Both the position numbers and the translations under genes were made by a program. This document shows, piece by piece, positions 16,016-24,643 of a stretch of 64,000 bases of DNA. The stretch is from the NCBI GenBank assembly GCA_039888615.1, contig JBDQQS010000007.1; one strand, 5' to 3'. Within the stretch, counting starts at the first letter, position 1. Each line of letters starts with the position of its first letter. The notes under the pieces are model-generated. The model was not told where the DNA came from, made no database searches, and saw only the letters and a list, made by a program, of their open reading frames with translations. This stretch comes from Flavimaribacter sp039888615. Lineage in GTDB: Bacteria; Pseudomonadota; Alphaproteobacteria; Rhizobiales; Rhizobiaceae.

Positions 16016-16029
16016 GTACCGTACGGTAC
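16016..16029. promoter_or_regulatory. Operator-like palindrome between tetR and arsR-fusion gene
   Basis: GTACCGTACGGTAC is a perfect 14-bp palindrome 35 bases upstream of the TetR start and about 130 bases upstream of the divergent ArsR-fusion gene. It is the best candidate for the TetR binding site and could control one or both directions. Confidence 0.65.
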
Positions 16030-16157
16030 GGTTCCGTGGACATAAATGCCAGTGCATTTCCAGTCAAGTGGGATCTGGCAGTCTATCAGACAAAAATTAT
16101 GCAGTTTTTTACCTGCCTGTCTTGATATGCAGGCAAAAACCTGCATATAATGCCGAA

Positions 16158-16928
16158 ATGGAGAAACGGATGGATGACGACAAGGTGTTCAAGGCTCTGG
16201 GAGATCCGACGCGACGCACGCTGCTTGACCAGTTGCGTCGTCAGAACGGCCAGACGCTCGGCGAGCTCTGCGGCGTTCTCAGCATGACGCGCCAGTCCGT
16301 CACCCAGCATCTCGGGCTTCTGGAAGACGCGAATCTGATCAGCACCCGGAAGCGGGGGCGCGAAAAGCTGCATTTCATCAATCCGGTGCCGCTGCACGAC
16401 GTGTACGAGCGATGGGTTCGGAAATTCGAAGAGGCGCGGCTTGGCCTTCTTCACGACATCAAGAGTCAACTCGAAAGGGAAAACGCCATGACTGAAAAAT
16501 CGAAATTTCTCTATGTGACCTACATCCGCACGACGCCAGAAAAAGTCTTCGAGGCGATCACGAAGCCGGGCCTCGCGCGTCAGTATTGGGGACACGAAAA
16601 CGTTTCCGACTGGAAGCCCGGCTCGAAATGGGAGCATGTGCGCGCCAATGACGAAAGAACCGTGGAGCTTGTCGGCGAAGTGGTTGAATCCGATCCGCCG
16701 CGCCGGCTCGTCATCACCTGGGCTGCGGTCTCGAAGGCCGACGATCCAGAGGAGTACAGTCGCGTCACCTTCGACATCGAGGAAAGCGGCGCGATGGTCA
16801 AGCTGACGGTGACGCATGACCAGCTCCAGCCCGGCAGCGGCATGGAAGCAGGGATCAGCAAGGGCTGGCCGCTGGTGCTTTCCAGCATGAAATCGTTTCT
16901 CGAAACCGGAACCGGCATGGAGCTGTAA
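16158..16928 (+). CDS. ArsR-type DNA-binding domain fused to an AHSA1/SRPBCC domain
   Basis: The 256-residue protein has two domains. Residues 5-95 form an ArsR winged helix (FKALGDPTRRTLLDQL, then SVTQHLGLLEDANLI as recognition helix). Residues 115-256 form an AHSA1-like START/SRPBCC pocket (YVTYIRTTPEKVFEAITKPGLARQYWG ... GWPLVLSSMKSFLETG). The usual arrangement in other bacteria is two adjacent genes, so this is a natural fusion in which the ligand pocket may gate DNA binding. No metal-binding Cys pair typical of ArsR metal sensors is present. It is followed 20 bp later by a GFA-family gene, probably in one operon. A second ATG at 16170 is an alternative start. Confidence 0.88.
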   Translation: MEKRMDDDKVFKALGDPTRRTLLDQLRRQNGQTLGELCGVLSMTRQSVTQHLGLLEDANLISTRKRGREKLHFINPVPLHDVYERWVRKFEEARLGLLHDIKSQLERENAMTEKSKFLYVTYIRTTPEKVFEAITKPGLARQYWGHENVSDWKPGSKWEHVRANDERTVELVGEVVESDPPRRLVITWAAVSKADDPEEYSRVTFDIEESGAMVKLTVTHDQLQPGSGMEAGISKGWPLVLSSMKSFLETGTGMEL

Positions 16929-16948
16929 TCAAGCGAAAGGAAAATACC

Positions 16949-17365
16949 ATGACGACGATTTTTGAAGGTGGATGCGCCTGCGGAGCCATCCGCTATGTGG
17001 CCAAGGGCGAACCCGTCGCCCAGAGCCATTGCCAGTGCCGCCACTGCCAGATGCGCAGCGGCGGCGGCCATGGCTCCTATCTGGTATTCGCAGGCGACGA
17101 CGCTGTGACTGTCACGGGCAAGCCGAAGACCTGGCGCATCGCCGGCGACAGCGGCAATGAAAAAATACACGCATTCTGCCCGGATTGCGGCGCGCCAGTC
17201 TGCCTCACCTTCGCAGCGATGCCCGGCGTCACCGCGATCCATGCGGGTAGTCTGGATGAGCCGGCGCGTTTTCGCCCGACAGCGGTTACATACACCGCGT
17301 CCGGACCGGGATGGGATACACTCGACTCCTCGCTCGCCGCCTTCGCGGGAATGCCGCCCGGTTGA
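16949..17365 (+). CDS. GFA/CENP-V family zinc protein
   Basis: A 138-residue protein with the complete GFA zinc motif set: CACGAIRY (residues 9-16), CQCRHCQMRSGG (28-39, giving the catalytic CxCxxC), and FCPDCGAPV (about 76-84). It is of normal family length. It likely binds structural and exposed zinc; a role in handling formaldehyde or thiol adducts is possible but unproven. It sits 20 bp after the ArsR-AHSA1 gene, so it is probably controlled with it. It is distinct in sequence from the GFA gene at 9949. Confidence 0.88.
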   Translation: MTTIFEGGCACGAIRYVAKGEPVAQSHCQCRHCQMRSGGGHGSYLVFAGDDAVTVTGKPKTWRIAGDSGNEKIHAFCPDCGAPVCLTFAAMPGVTAIHAGSLDEPARFRPTAVTYTASGPGWDTLDSSLAAFAGMPPG

Positions 17366-17451
17366 CGCCGGGCAAACCAGCGACCGGGTCCGCTCGACAT
17401 CGTTATTACAAATCCCGCAACAGCAAACCGATACCGACCACATGTCTGTCT

Positions 17452-18099
17452 CTAGGCTGATGATGCTTTCTTGTAGACTTCATGTTGCGCTTCGAAGGCA
17501 CGCCTGTAGGCAGGCCTATGTGTCGCGCGCGTTATGTAATCAGTAAGCACAGGATAGCTTTCAAGAATTCCCGAACCTTCAAGCCTGCGTATCGCGTGGA
17601 CCATTAAAATATCGGCTGCGCTGAACGAACTGACGAGCCAATCTGACGTTCCAATTGCGGCTTCGAGTTGGTCAAGTCTTGTTCTGATGCGTCCATCCAC
17701 CGTCTCAAATCGCTCGCTCTGCCAGCTTTTCCCGGCCTCGAAATATTTAACATTATCGCGCTCGATGATGGGTATCTCGACGGTGTTCAGGGCTGCGAAC
17801 ATCCAACTGATTGCTTTCGCCCGTTCAGTTATGTCGGTCGGTAGCAAGCCGCGGTGACTTTCCGAGATATGAAGAACGATGGCGCCGGATTCAAAAATGG
17901 CGAGATCGCCCTCCTGATAGGTCGGAATTTGGCCAAATGGCTGTATTGCAAGGTGCGCTGGCTCCTTCATCTCCTTGAAGCTAACGAGCCTGACATCATA
18001 AGGCTGACCGGTTTCCTCCATTGCCCAGCGAATCCGTATGTCTCTGGCCAACCCTGCGCCTTTGTCGGGCGAATTCTTGAATGCTGTTATTGTCGGCAT
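17452..18099 (-). CDS. Glutathione S-transferase family protein
   Basis: A 215-residue GST with an N-terminal thioredoxin-like domain (about 1-85). The cis-Pro segment is FGQIPTYQEGD, followed by IFESGAIVLHI, where the ES pair contacts the glutathione gamma-glutamyl group. The all-helical C-terminal domain includes the N-capping box (SAADILMVHAI). It acts in the cytoplasm to conjugate or reduce electrophiles. It is a single gene, convergent with the GFA gene. Confidence 0.9.
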   Translation of the reverse strand: MPTITAFKNSPDKGAGLARDIRIRWAMEETGQPYDVRLVSFKEMKEPAHLAIQPFGQIPTYQEGDLAIFESGAIVLHISESHRGLLPTDITERAKAISWMFAALNTVEIPIIERDNVKYFEAGKSWQSERFETVDGRIRTRLDQLEAAIGTSDWLVSSFSAADILMVHAIRRLEGSGILESYPVLTDYITRATHRPAYRRAFEAQHEVYKKASSA

Positions 18100-18441
18100 C
18101 TCGTTCCTCCAGTCCGATAAATTCTCGATCTGTCAGTAGATGTTTTTGCAGTTTGCCAACGACCTTGCAAAGCACAGAATCATACTCACTGCTTTCCTGA
18201 GTTCACCTAATGCCCGAAAACTCTCCCACCATCCGGCCCCTTGCCCGGCATCCCCTTCCCGGCCGTCAGTAAAACACCTACCCGAATCTACGCTGTCAGG
18301 CGCTGCTGGCGCTTGAAGGCGGCGTTGACTTCCGGCTCGGCCAGATATTGAAGCGCGTCCGTCAACAGACGTTCCAAGGCACCCCGACGCCGGGAAATTG
18401 GACGGCTGGCGTTCTGGCACGGTCGGCGCTATAAGCCGCGC
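18100..18441. other. Gene-free stretch with a possible gene relic
   Basis: No full gene is seen between the GST gene and the SEC-C frame. On the minus strand a 40-codon open piece (ALERLLTDALQYLAEPEVNA, ending QRLTA, stop near 18292) reads like the C-terminus of a protein but has no start and meets an in-frame stop upstream. It may be a relic. Promoters for the GST gene must lie at the left end. Confidence 0.4.
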
Positions 18442-18789
18442 GTGTTCGTTCCAATCAATGGAGGTTGTCATGTCAAAGCGCATACCATTCGAAGACCGCC
18501 CCTCCTTTCGAGGTCATGTCCAAGCGGCGTAGGTCCTTCCCGTCCGAAACGCGGGTCAAGACTGGCGACCGCATGGTGCATGGGCGATGTCGAACTTCAG
18601 GAAAAACTCGGTCGCAACGACCCCTGCCCCTGCGGCTCGGGCAAGCGCTACAAGCGCTGCTGCCTGAAGAGCGGTAGATATGACGGCAGAGGCCGGGATC
18701 ACTACTTTCAGGGAGCGCCGTTAGGCCGGCGCTCATCATTCCGCCGGCGGCCGGATCATGGAGGCGGCGAACAGGAGGCAAGGCCATGA
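18442..18789 (+). pseudogene. SEC-C motif reading frame, probably broken
   Basis: The frame holds a clean SEC-C zinc motif, GRNDPCPCGSGKRYKRCC (about residues 58-75), the small metal-binding tail found at the end of SecA and of many short proteins. The residues around it (PRRPLLSRSCPSGVGPSRPK before, an Arg-rich run after) do not look like real protein. An ATG in another frame at 18471 stops after 20 codons. The best reading is a frameshifted gene whose zinc tail survived. It overlaps the next gene by 4 bases. Confidence 0.45.
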
Positions 18790-19373
18790 GTGAGACGCAA
18801 CCGGACATCGACAAGCTTCTTGCGCAGGAGCAATGGAACGCGGAGCGCAGGCTGCTGCGGGAAATTCTGCTCGATTGCGGCCTTGAGGAAAACGTCAAAT
18901 GGGGCAAGCTCTGCTATGCCTTCGACGGCGGGAACGTCGCCATCATCTTTGCCCTGAAGGATTATTGCGCCGTCGGCTTTTTCAAGGGATCGCTCCTTGA
19001 GGATGACGAAAACGTCCTCGTCAGTCCGGGCGAACATTCACAAGCCATGCGCCAGTTGAGGTTCACCGGTGAAAGCGAGATTGCGGACGGCAAAGGCCGT
19101 CTCGTCAAATACATCCGAAGGGCGATCGACGTCGAACGACAGGGCCTGAAAGTAGAGTTTTCCGAAAAGGATCAACTCGAATTGCCTGACGAACTGACCG
19201 AGATTTTGAGTGAAGATCCCGAATTCTCACGCGCCTTCGACGCCCTGACTCCAGGCCGTCGCCGCGGCTATGTCATCCATTTTGCGAGCGCGAAACAATC
19301 ACAGACCCGCACTGCGCGCATTCATAAAAGCAGAGACAAGATTCTGGCCGGCAAGGGCGTCACCGAACGTTAG
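18786..19373 (+). CDS. YdeI/OmpD-associated family protein (DUF1801)
   Basis: The 195-residue protein has the DUF1801/YdeI core: REILLDCGLEENVKWGKLCYAF at about residues 22-43, then VAIIFALKDYCAVGFFKGSLL, and the C-terminal YdeI tail with LTPGRRRGYVIHFASAKQSQTR at about 158-179. Proteins of this kind are linked to peptide sensing and envelope stress in enterobacteria; no biochemical activity is established. It starts inside the end of the SEC-C frame (ATGA overlap). Confidence 0.82.
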   Translation: MSETQPDIDKLLAQEQWNAERRLLREILLDCGLEENVKWGKLCYAFDGGNVAIIFALKDYCAVGFFKGSLLEDDENVLVSPGEHSQAMRQLRFTGESEIADGKGRLVKYIRRAIDVERQGLKVEFSEKDQLELPDELTEILSEDPEFSRAFDALTPGRRRGYVIHFASAKQSQTRTARIHKSRDKILAGKGVTER

Positions 19374-19548
19374 AGGAGAGAAATTCTTTACTGTTCGCGC
19401 ATAAAGTATACCTGTTGCAAAAGCGCAACGGGCCAGAGAATCCGTGCGCCCTGCCTCAATGTAAACTCAACATTGACACATTTTGCATAAAAAACAGGCT
19501 CAGGCGCAGATGATAAATAACCTGCGAGTAACCGAAGAGGATGAGTAA

Positions 19549-20127
19549 GTGAGAGTACTTCTAGCAACAACAGCCATAGCGCTGATTACGACAGCTTCCT
19601 ATGCAGCGGACCTGGTCGAGACGACTCCGATGGCGCCGCCGGTAGTTATCGTCGAAGAATCCAATCCGTTCGATGGATTCTATCTTGGTATCCATGGCGG
19701 TTACGGCTGGCAGTCGGGATCCTATTCTGGAGACGGCTGGCTGCTTGGCGGCCAGGGCGGTTACAACTGGGTCTCCCCTTCCGGCTTCCTGCTCGGCGCT
19801 GAAATCAGCGGTTCCTGGGTCGATGTCGGCGGTTCGCAGTCGAATGTGAACGGTCTGGGCATTGCACAGGGCAAGCTCGGTTGGGCAAACGACACGGTTG
19901 CGCTTTACGGCACGGCCGGCGGCGCGATTGCAAGCCTGAAGTCGAGCGGTTTCGCTCCGGGCTTCGACGACACGCCAGGCGGCTGGACAGTCGGCGCCGG
20001 CATCGACTTCATGGTCGTCGAAGACTGGTCGCTCGGCGCGAGCTACAACTACATCGATTTCGGATCGGACAATTCTGGCGGTTCCGACATCAATGTTCTG
20101 AAGCTCAACCTGAACTACAATTTCTGA
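19549..20127 (+). CDS. Outer-membrane beta-barrel protein, Omp25/31-like
   Basis: The 192-residue protein starts at GTG behind AGAGGAT and carries a Sec signal (VLLATTAIALITTASYAADL, cut after YAA). Mature sequence is Gly/Trp/Tyr-rich with alternating beta strands (FDGFYLGIHGGYGWQSGSY, WLLGGQGGYNWV, WSLGASYNYIDFGS) and ends NLNYNF, with the terminal Phe used for outer-membrane insertion. It resembles the small eight-stranded Omp25/Omp31/RopB-type proteins of rhizobia and brucellae. It has its own terminator. Confidence 0.9.
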   Translation: MRVLLATTAIALITTASYAADLVETTPMAPPVVIVEESNPFDGFYLGIHGGYGWQSGSYSGDGWLLGGQGGYNWVSPSGFLLGAEISGSWVDVGGSQSNVNGLGIAQGKLGWANDTVALYGTAGGAIASLKSSGFAPGFDDTPGGWTVGAGIDFMVVEDWSLGASYNYIDFGSDNSGGSDINVLKLNLNYNF

Positions 20128-20147
20128 TCCCTGCGGACAGAATGAAG

Positions 20148-20176
20148 AAAAGGGCGCCCTCGCGGCGCCCTTTTTT
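20148..20176 (+). terminator. Rho-independent terminator of the Omp gene
   Basis: GGGCGCC (20152-20158) and GGCGCCC (20164-20170) form a stem flanked by A-run and T-run (six T), with loop CTCGC. It lies 25 bp after the Omp stop codon. Confidence 0.92.
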
Positions 20177-20260
20177 GTTTGTGGATGGCGTTATTGAACC
20201 TTGTAGCCAACCGCCATCAATGCAAAGACATCCGCGATAGCGCCCTCGGGACTTACCTGG

Positions 20261-20809
20261 ATGACACACGACAGATCTGGCGCAGTGACTTTGCGCGAAC
20301 CCGTCGCGACAGACGCGGAGATTCACGTCTCCTATTTTCCGCCCGTCGAGTTCGTACGCATGTACGGGGGCGACTGCGAATCCATTCAACGGCCAGAACT
20401 CGCGGCATCGCACCGATGGGTAGAGTGGCTGAAGCAACAACCATATGCAAAAATCATTGAAGCCGATGGCGCCGCCGTCGGCCATCTGCGACTGCACACC
20501 CTATCGCATTCAGATCACAATGCGCGACTGGCTATCGGCATGTTCGCGACGGATTTTGTGGGAAGGGGCATCGGGCGCAAGGCTATCATGCTCGCGCTCG
20601 ACCATGCTTTCGGCGTGATGCGTCTACACCGGATCGACCTTCGCGTTCTTGCCTATAATGAGCGGGCCATCCGATGCTATCGCGCCTGCGGTTTCCGCCA
20701 TGAAGGCACGGGGCGGGAGGCTGCCTTCGTCGACGGAAAATGGCATGACGACTGGATCATGGGCGTCCTCGCTCAGGAGCACGAATTACACCGTTCGGAA
20801 CAGATCTGA
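20261..20809 (+). CDS. GNAT family N-acetyltransferase
   Basis: The 182-residue protein has the GNAT acetyl-CoA motif A (IGMFATDFVGRGIGRKAIML, near residues 91-110) with the R/Q-x-x-G-x-G/A loop as VGRGIG. The RimJ/RimL-like segment HRIDLRVLAYNERAIRCYRACGF follows. This is the ribosomal-protein/aminoglycoside acetyltransferase-like subgroup. The acceptor substrate is unknown. Confidence 0.88.
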   Translation: MTHDRSGAVTLREPVATDAEIHVSYFPPVEFVRMYGGDCESIQRPELAASHRWVEWLKQQPYAKIIEADGAAVGHLRLHTLSHSDHNARLAIGMFATDFVGRGIGRKAIMLALDHAFGVMRLHRIDLRVLAYNERAIRCYRACGFRHEGTGREAAFVDGKWHDDWIMGVLAQEHELHRSEQI

Positions 20810-20827
20810 AACCGCGATAGCTGCGGT

Positions 20828-21592
20828 TCAGGCTTTATGCCCGCAGGCCCGCAGAAAACGACGGACGGCGCCGGCCATGCCGTGCTCCAAGGCGTCCGCC
20901 GTCAGGCCGTGGCCGATCGAAACTTCCCGGATCTGCGGTATGCGCGCGAGCAGCGGCGGCAGATTGTCGACCGTGAGGTCGTGACCGGCGTTCAGATCCA
21001 TTCCCTCGGACAGCGCTGCTTCCGCGGTTCTGGCCAGCCGCTCGATCACTTCCGCCCTTCGGCCAGGAGCGTCGTGGCAGCCGCCATAGGGCCCGGTGTA
21101 AAGCTCCAGGCGGTCCGTCCCGGTCTGCTTTGCAAAGCCGACGGCGCGAGCGTCGCAATCAGGGTCCGCGAATAGCGACACCCGAACGCCGCCGCGCTTC
21201 AGCCGGTCGACGGCGTCCGCCAGAAATTCCGCGTGTTTTTCGAAATCCCAGCCGTGATCCGAAGTCGCCTGCGCCGGATCGTCGGGCACCAGCGTCGCCT
21301 GTTCGGGCTCGGCGGCCTCAACCAGCGCCAAGAAGTCCTCGCTCGGATAGCCCTCAATATTGAACTCTGCGCCGGGAAACTCGTCGTCAATGAGCGCGCG
21401 GAGTTCGGGAACGTCGCTTCTGCGAATATGGCGTTCGTCGGGTCGCGGATGCACGGTCAGCCCATGTGCGCCGGCGGCGAGCGCGATGCGCCCGAGACCT
21501 GTGACGCTCGGCCAGGGTAGGTCGCGGCGATTGCGCAGCATCGCCACCGCGTTGAGATTGACCGACAGTTTTGTCGCGTGCCCATCCGTCAT
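20828..21592 (-). CDS. pdxJ: Pyridoxine 5'-phosphate synthase
   Basis: The 254-residue TIM barrel condenses 1-deoxyxylulose 5-phosphate with 3-amino-2-oxopropyl phosphate in the last step of the DXP-dependent vitamin B6 pathway. Diagnostic segments are LSVNLNAVAMLRNRR (residues 9-23), LTVHPRPDERHIR (catalytic His and phosphate contacts, 45-57), EFNIEGYP, RLELYTGPYG and the C-terminal ISIGHGLTADAL-like block (VSIGHGLTADAL). The conserved LNAGHDLTVDNLPPL is also present. It is a single gene, convergent with the GNAT gene. Confidence 0.95.
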   Translation of the reverse strand: MTDGHATKLSVNLNAVAMLRNRRDLPWPSVTGLGRIALAAGAHGLTVHPRPDERHIRRSDVPELRALIDDEFPGAEFNIEGYPSEDFLALVEAAEPEQATLVPDDPAQATSDHGWDFEKHAEFLADAVDRLKRGGVRVSLFADPDCDARAVGFAKQTGTDRLELYTGPYGGCHDAPGRRAEVIERLARTAEAALSEGMDLNAGHDLTVDNLPPLLARIPQIREVSIGHGLTADALEHGMAGAVRRFLRACGHKA

Positions 21593-21766
21593 GAAAGACC
21601 TGTCCTGCGATGTTGTAGCCCGCCTTCACTACATTCTGCCGGAGCGGGCTTCAAGGCAGGAATGTTGATGCAAATATTCGTGATACTGATCCGTCTGTTC
21701 GTTTGCGCGCCATCATAGTTCTGACATCCCTCATAGGTAGTATTGAAAGGACTGCGGGAGGAAAAC

Positions 21767-22179
21767 ATGTTGCTTGAAAAGCAAAAGCGCGCCGTCAGAA
21801 GACTTTCCACCGAACGTGAAGACGTTTTCGCCTATGAGGTGGACGGCCATGTCAGCACCGGGGAACTTGACGACATCAGCCTCGAACTCGACAAGGCTTA
21901 CCGGGGGTTCGACAGGATAAACCTGCTTGTGCGCATGCGCTGCTGGAACGGCGTCGACTGGACCTCCGCATTCTCCGAGACGTCCTTAATCGGGCGGCTG
22001 CGCGCGCTCAGCCACGTCGATCGCTATGCGGTCGTGGGCGGCCCCCGTCCTGGGTAGCCCTCGCCATCAGGTTCTGCCCGCAGCTCTTCAGCATGGAAGC
22101 GCGGCATCTCGACGAGACGCGCGCCGATGAAGCCTGGGCATGGGTGCATGAGGATGTCGGCAGACGCCGCGCGGCCTGA
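21767..22179 (+). pseudogene. SpoIIAA-like (STAS fold) protein interrupted by a frameshift
   Basis: The frame opens at ATG 21767 behind a strong GGGAGGAAAAC. It runs to a TAG at 22055-22057, giving a protein of about 96 residues. Its VFAYEVDGHVSTGELDDISL, INLLVRMRCWNGVDW and RYAVVGGP segments match the SpoIIAA-like family (PF11964 type). The expected rest (WVALAIRFCPQLFSMEARHL ... AWAWVHED) continues in another frame from 22051 to TGA at 22177-22179. One base is missing near the C-run at 22042-22046. It is either a recent pseudogene or a base-call error. The family is small, cytoplasmic and of unknown function. Confidence 0.75.
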
Positions 22180-22194
22180 TACACTGCTACGGCT

Positions 22195-23322
22195 TTACCT
22201 GACGATCGTCAGCCGCTCGGCGGCGCGGGTTATCGCCGTATAGAGCCAGCGTTCCCGCATATCCCGAAAGGCGAAGCTCTCGTCGAACAGAACCACCTCG
22301 TTCCATTGAGAGCCCTGCGCCTTGTGGACCGTCAGCGCGTAACCATAGTCGAAATCGTCGTAGCGCCGTTTCGTCTGCCAGGGGATGTCCGCGTCCGGAT
22401 CCTCGAACTGGGCCTTCAGGAGCTTGATGCGCGCCGCGCCGCGATCCATGTCGTCATCCTCCGGCCGCACCAGGAGATTGATGCCGGGTTTAACCGTTTC
22501 CTTCGACGAGGTCATGACCTGCCAGAGCGATCCGTTAAGCAGCCCCTTGGCAGGATCATTGCGAAGGCAGACGAGCTTGTCGCCCGCCTGGGGGTGGGCG
22601 GCGTCGAAGCCTTTCAGCTCCCGCAATCTCTGATTATATCTGCGCCGCGTCCGGTTGATGCCGAGCAGCACCTGGTCGGCCTGCAGCACAAGTTCGGAAG
22701 TGACGTCGGAGCGGTGAATGACCTTGGCTGCGCCGAGGTCGCCGTAGCCGATCTCGCCTTCCTCGCGCACGCGCATGGCCAGATCGATGATCGGGTTGTC
22801 GCGCGCCTGCCTGTGTATTTCGGTCAGCAGGATATCGGGATCGTGTTCGGTGAAATAGCCGCCGCCGGAGATCGGCGGAAGCTGTCCTGGATCGCCCAGC
22901 ACGAGGATCGGCGTTCCGAAGCTCATCAGATCCCGACCGAGGTCCTCGTCCACCATCGAGCATTCGTCGACGATGATCAGCGCGGCCTTGGCGACGGGGC
23001 TCTGGCGGTTCAGCGAGAACATCGGGGATACGGATGTTTTTCCGGTTTCCTCGTCTTCCACGGTTTCCTCGCCGCGGGGGCGATAGATCAGCGAATGGAT
23101 GGTCTTGGCGTTGCTCGCGCCTTTCGAGCGCAGCACCTGCGCCGCCTTGCCGGTAAACGCTGCGAACTGGACGTCGCCGTCGATATGTTCTGCAAAATGC
23201 CGGGCAAGCGTCGTCTTGCCGGTGCCGGCGTAGCCAAAGAGCCGGAAGAGCGGGGAGTCGCCCCGCTTCAACCAGGATGATACGGATTTGAGAGCCTCGT
23301 CCTGCTCTTTCGAAAACTGCAT
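22195..23322 (-). CDS. RecD-like ATP-dependent DNA helicase
   Basis: A 375-residue SF1B helicase of the RecD/Dda type. Walker A is GYAGTGKTTLA (about 30-40), Walker B is IIVDECSMVD (about 118), motif III is VLGDPGQLPPI, and the C-terminal motifs are YALTVHKAQGSQW and YTAITRAAERL. It lacks the N-terminal RecD domain and therefore acts without RecBC, probably as a stand-alone 5'-3' helicase. It is the last gene before a 500-bp gene-free stretch. The sequence ends TIVR at the usual family end, so it appears complete. Confidence 0.9.
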   Translation of the reverse strand: MQFSKEQDEALKSVSSWLKRGDSPLFRLFGYAGTGKTTLARHFAEHIDGDVQFAAFTGKAAQVLRSKGASNAKTIHSLIYRPRGEETVEDEETGKTSVSPMFSLNRQSPVAKAALIIVDECSMVDEDLGRDLMSFGTPILVLGDPGQLPPISGGGYFTEHDPDILLTEIHRQARDNPIIDLAMRVREEGEIGYGDLGAAKVIHRSDVTSELVLQADQVLLGINRTRRRYNQRLRELKGFDAAHPQAGDKLVCLRNDPAKGLLNGSLWQVMTSSKETVKPGINLLVRPEDDDMDRGAARIKLLKAQFEDPDADIPWQTKRRYDDFDYGYALTVHKAQGSQWNEVVLFDESFAFRDMRERWLYTAITRAAERLTIVR

Positions 23323-23821
23323 GGCCTCACTTGGCTAGATTCGTTTCGGCAGGGCAAGCGCGAATGACGCGCGCACCTGCCGAGAGATGGAAAAAGCGCC
23401 GCACTCCGAAGAGCGCGACGCCTTTCACGGCGACCCGAGAGGCGCGAAACGGGTCGCCAGATGAAACTTTTTACAGGCTGTCCTGTTGTATTACGGTTAC
23501 CGAACGAGATCGGTTCACATCGGCGGACGCCGCCAGACCGTATTGTTGTCGGGTGCGCGCCTTACTCCAGTCAACCATCGCGAAGCCCAATACATTCGCA
23601 GCCTTTCGCGCGGGAAATTGCTCTCTTTGGTTGTTGGAGATGAGAATATGAGGTGCTGTATAATTCAAAACAACGGACTCTGTCCGATCACCAATCATTC
23701 AAATGTAAGAAAAGATTTCAAATTCAGCCGGATTCTGCGCATTGGGTGACATTTTAGCATTTTGATTGAATGCACGACCAGTTTACGGTGTAGCGATTGC
23801 TAATACACGCAGCGGAGGAAA
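23323..23821. other. Gene-free stretch with a nested dyad upstream of the helicase
   Basis: About 500 bases without a credible gene. A nested dyad occurs at 23347-23382: CGGCAGG pairs with CCTGCCG, and inside it GCGCG pairs with CGCGC around AATGA. It lies 25 bases upstream of the helicase start and could be an operator or leader hairpin. Small open frames here have no ribosome sites or protein-like composition. Confidence 0.45.
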
Positions 23822-24643
23822 TCACAATTCCCTGTCATACCAGACCATCTGGTGCGACGTCGCAAGCAGAGACCCGTGCTTTTCAAAAAACCTCGAGTGC
23901 TGATCGTAAAAGCCGCCGTTCGATCGCTCGCAGACGGAGTCGCACAGCACATAATCGTCTGCGACGCCCGCCAGTTCGCTCAGGCTGACATGAAAGTACG
24001 TCGTCATCGTGACGGTGGAAATGCTCGAAGCTCGCCCTGTGGCGATGAACAACCGCGGAAACGGACTGTCGCAGAGCGCCGCCAGCGACAGGTAGTCCAG
24101 CGGACGGCCGTCAGCCTCGCGGATCCACTCGAGGGAATGCGCATCCTGCTTTCCCTCGCCCATTCTGCCCTTGACGATGCGGCAGTCATAGAGCTTCGCC
24201 CATTGCACCGGCATGAAGGTTCTGCTGCCGTCGGCAGCCTCTTCAGCCGGCAATGTCTCAGGCATGCGCTGCTTCGAAAAAGCAAGGGTGCTTCGATGCG
24301 GGCCGAGTGTAACGAGCGACCGGGCGCAGAGCCGGCCGTCAGGCGTCTCGAGGTCGACGCGCCAGAACGCCGTGGTGCGCCCGGCGCGGTCGCACTGACG
24401 CCGCATAACGAGCGGCCCCTTCGGCGGCGCCTTGAGGAAATCCACCGTCATGGCCACCGGTTCGAACACTGGATCGTTGTCGGCGAGCGCCGCCTTGAGC
24501 ATCAGCGCCGCCATCCAGCCGCCGAACGGCCCGATCATGTTCCAGAACCGGTCGTCGGTGTGCGACGCGTAGAGATCCTCGCCGCTGCGCTCCAGAGTCA
24601 ACGTTTGATCGAGGATAAACCCGGGTTCCACGGTTGCATCCAT
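23822..24643 (-). CDS. Acyl-CoA thioesterase (double hotdog, TesB-like)
   Basis: The 273-residue protein has the two-domain hotdog layout: N-terminal domain with PFGGWMAALMLKAAL (about 39-53) and MTVDFLKAPPKGP, C-terminal domain with the LAALCDSPFPRLF and VTMTTYFHV segments. It probably hydrolyses acyl-CoA thioesters. It is the last gene of a four-gene operon with the nitrile hydratase genes; its start overlaps the stop of the accessory gene by one base. Nitriles give amides and then acids, and an acyl-CoA thioesterase would fit a downstream acid/CoA step, but this link is inferred. Confidence 0.8.
   Translation of the reverse strand: MDATVEPGFILDQTLTLERSGEDLYASHTDDRFWNMIGPFGGWMAALMLKAALADNDPVFEPVAMTVDFLKAPPKGPLVMRRQCDRAGRTTAFWRVDLETPDGRLCARSLVTLGPHRSTLAFSKQRMPETLPAEEAADGSRTFMPVQWAKLYDCRIVKGRMGEGKQDAHSLEWIREADGRPLDYLSLAALCDSPFPRLFIATGRASSISTVTMTTYFHVSLSELAGVADDYVLCDSVCERSNGGFYDQHSRFFEKHGSLLATSHQMVWYDREL

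Noticed and set aside
23486..23749. Small gene in the gene-free stretch near 23.5 kb
   Set aside because: Several overlapping frames of similar length, none with a ribosome site or a recognisable pattern.
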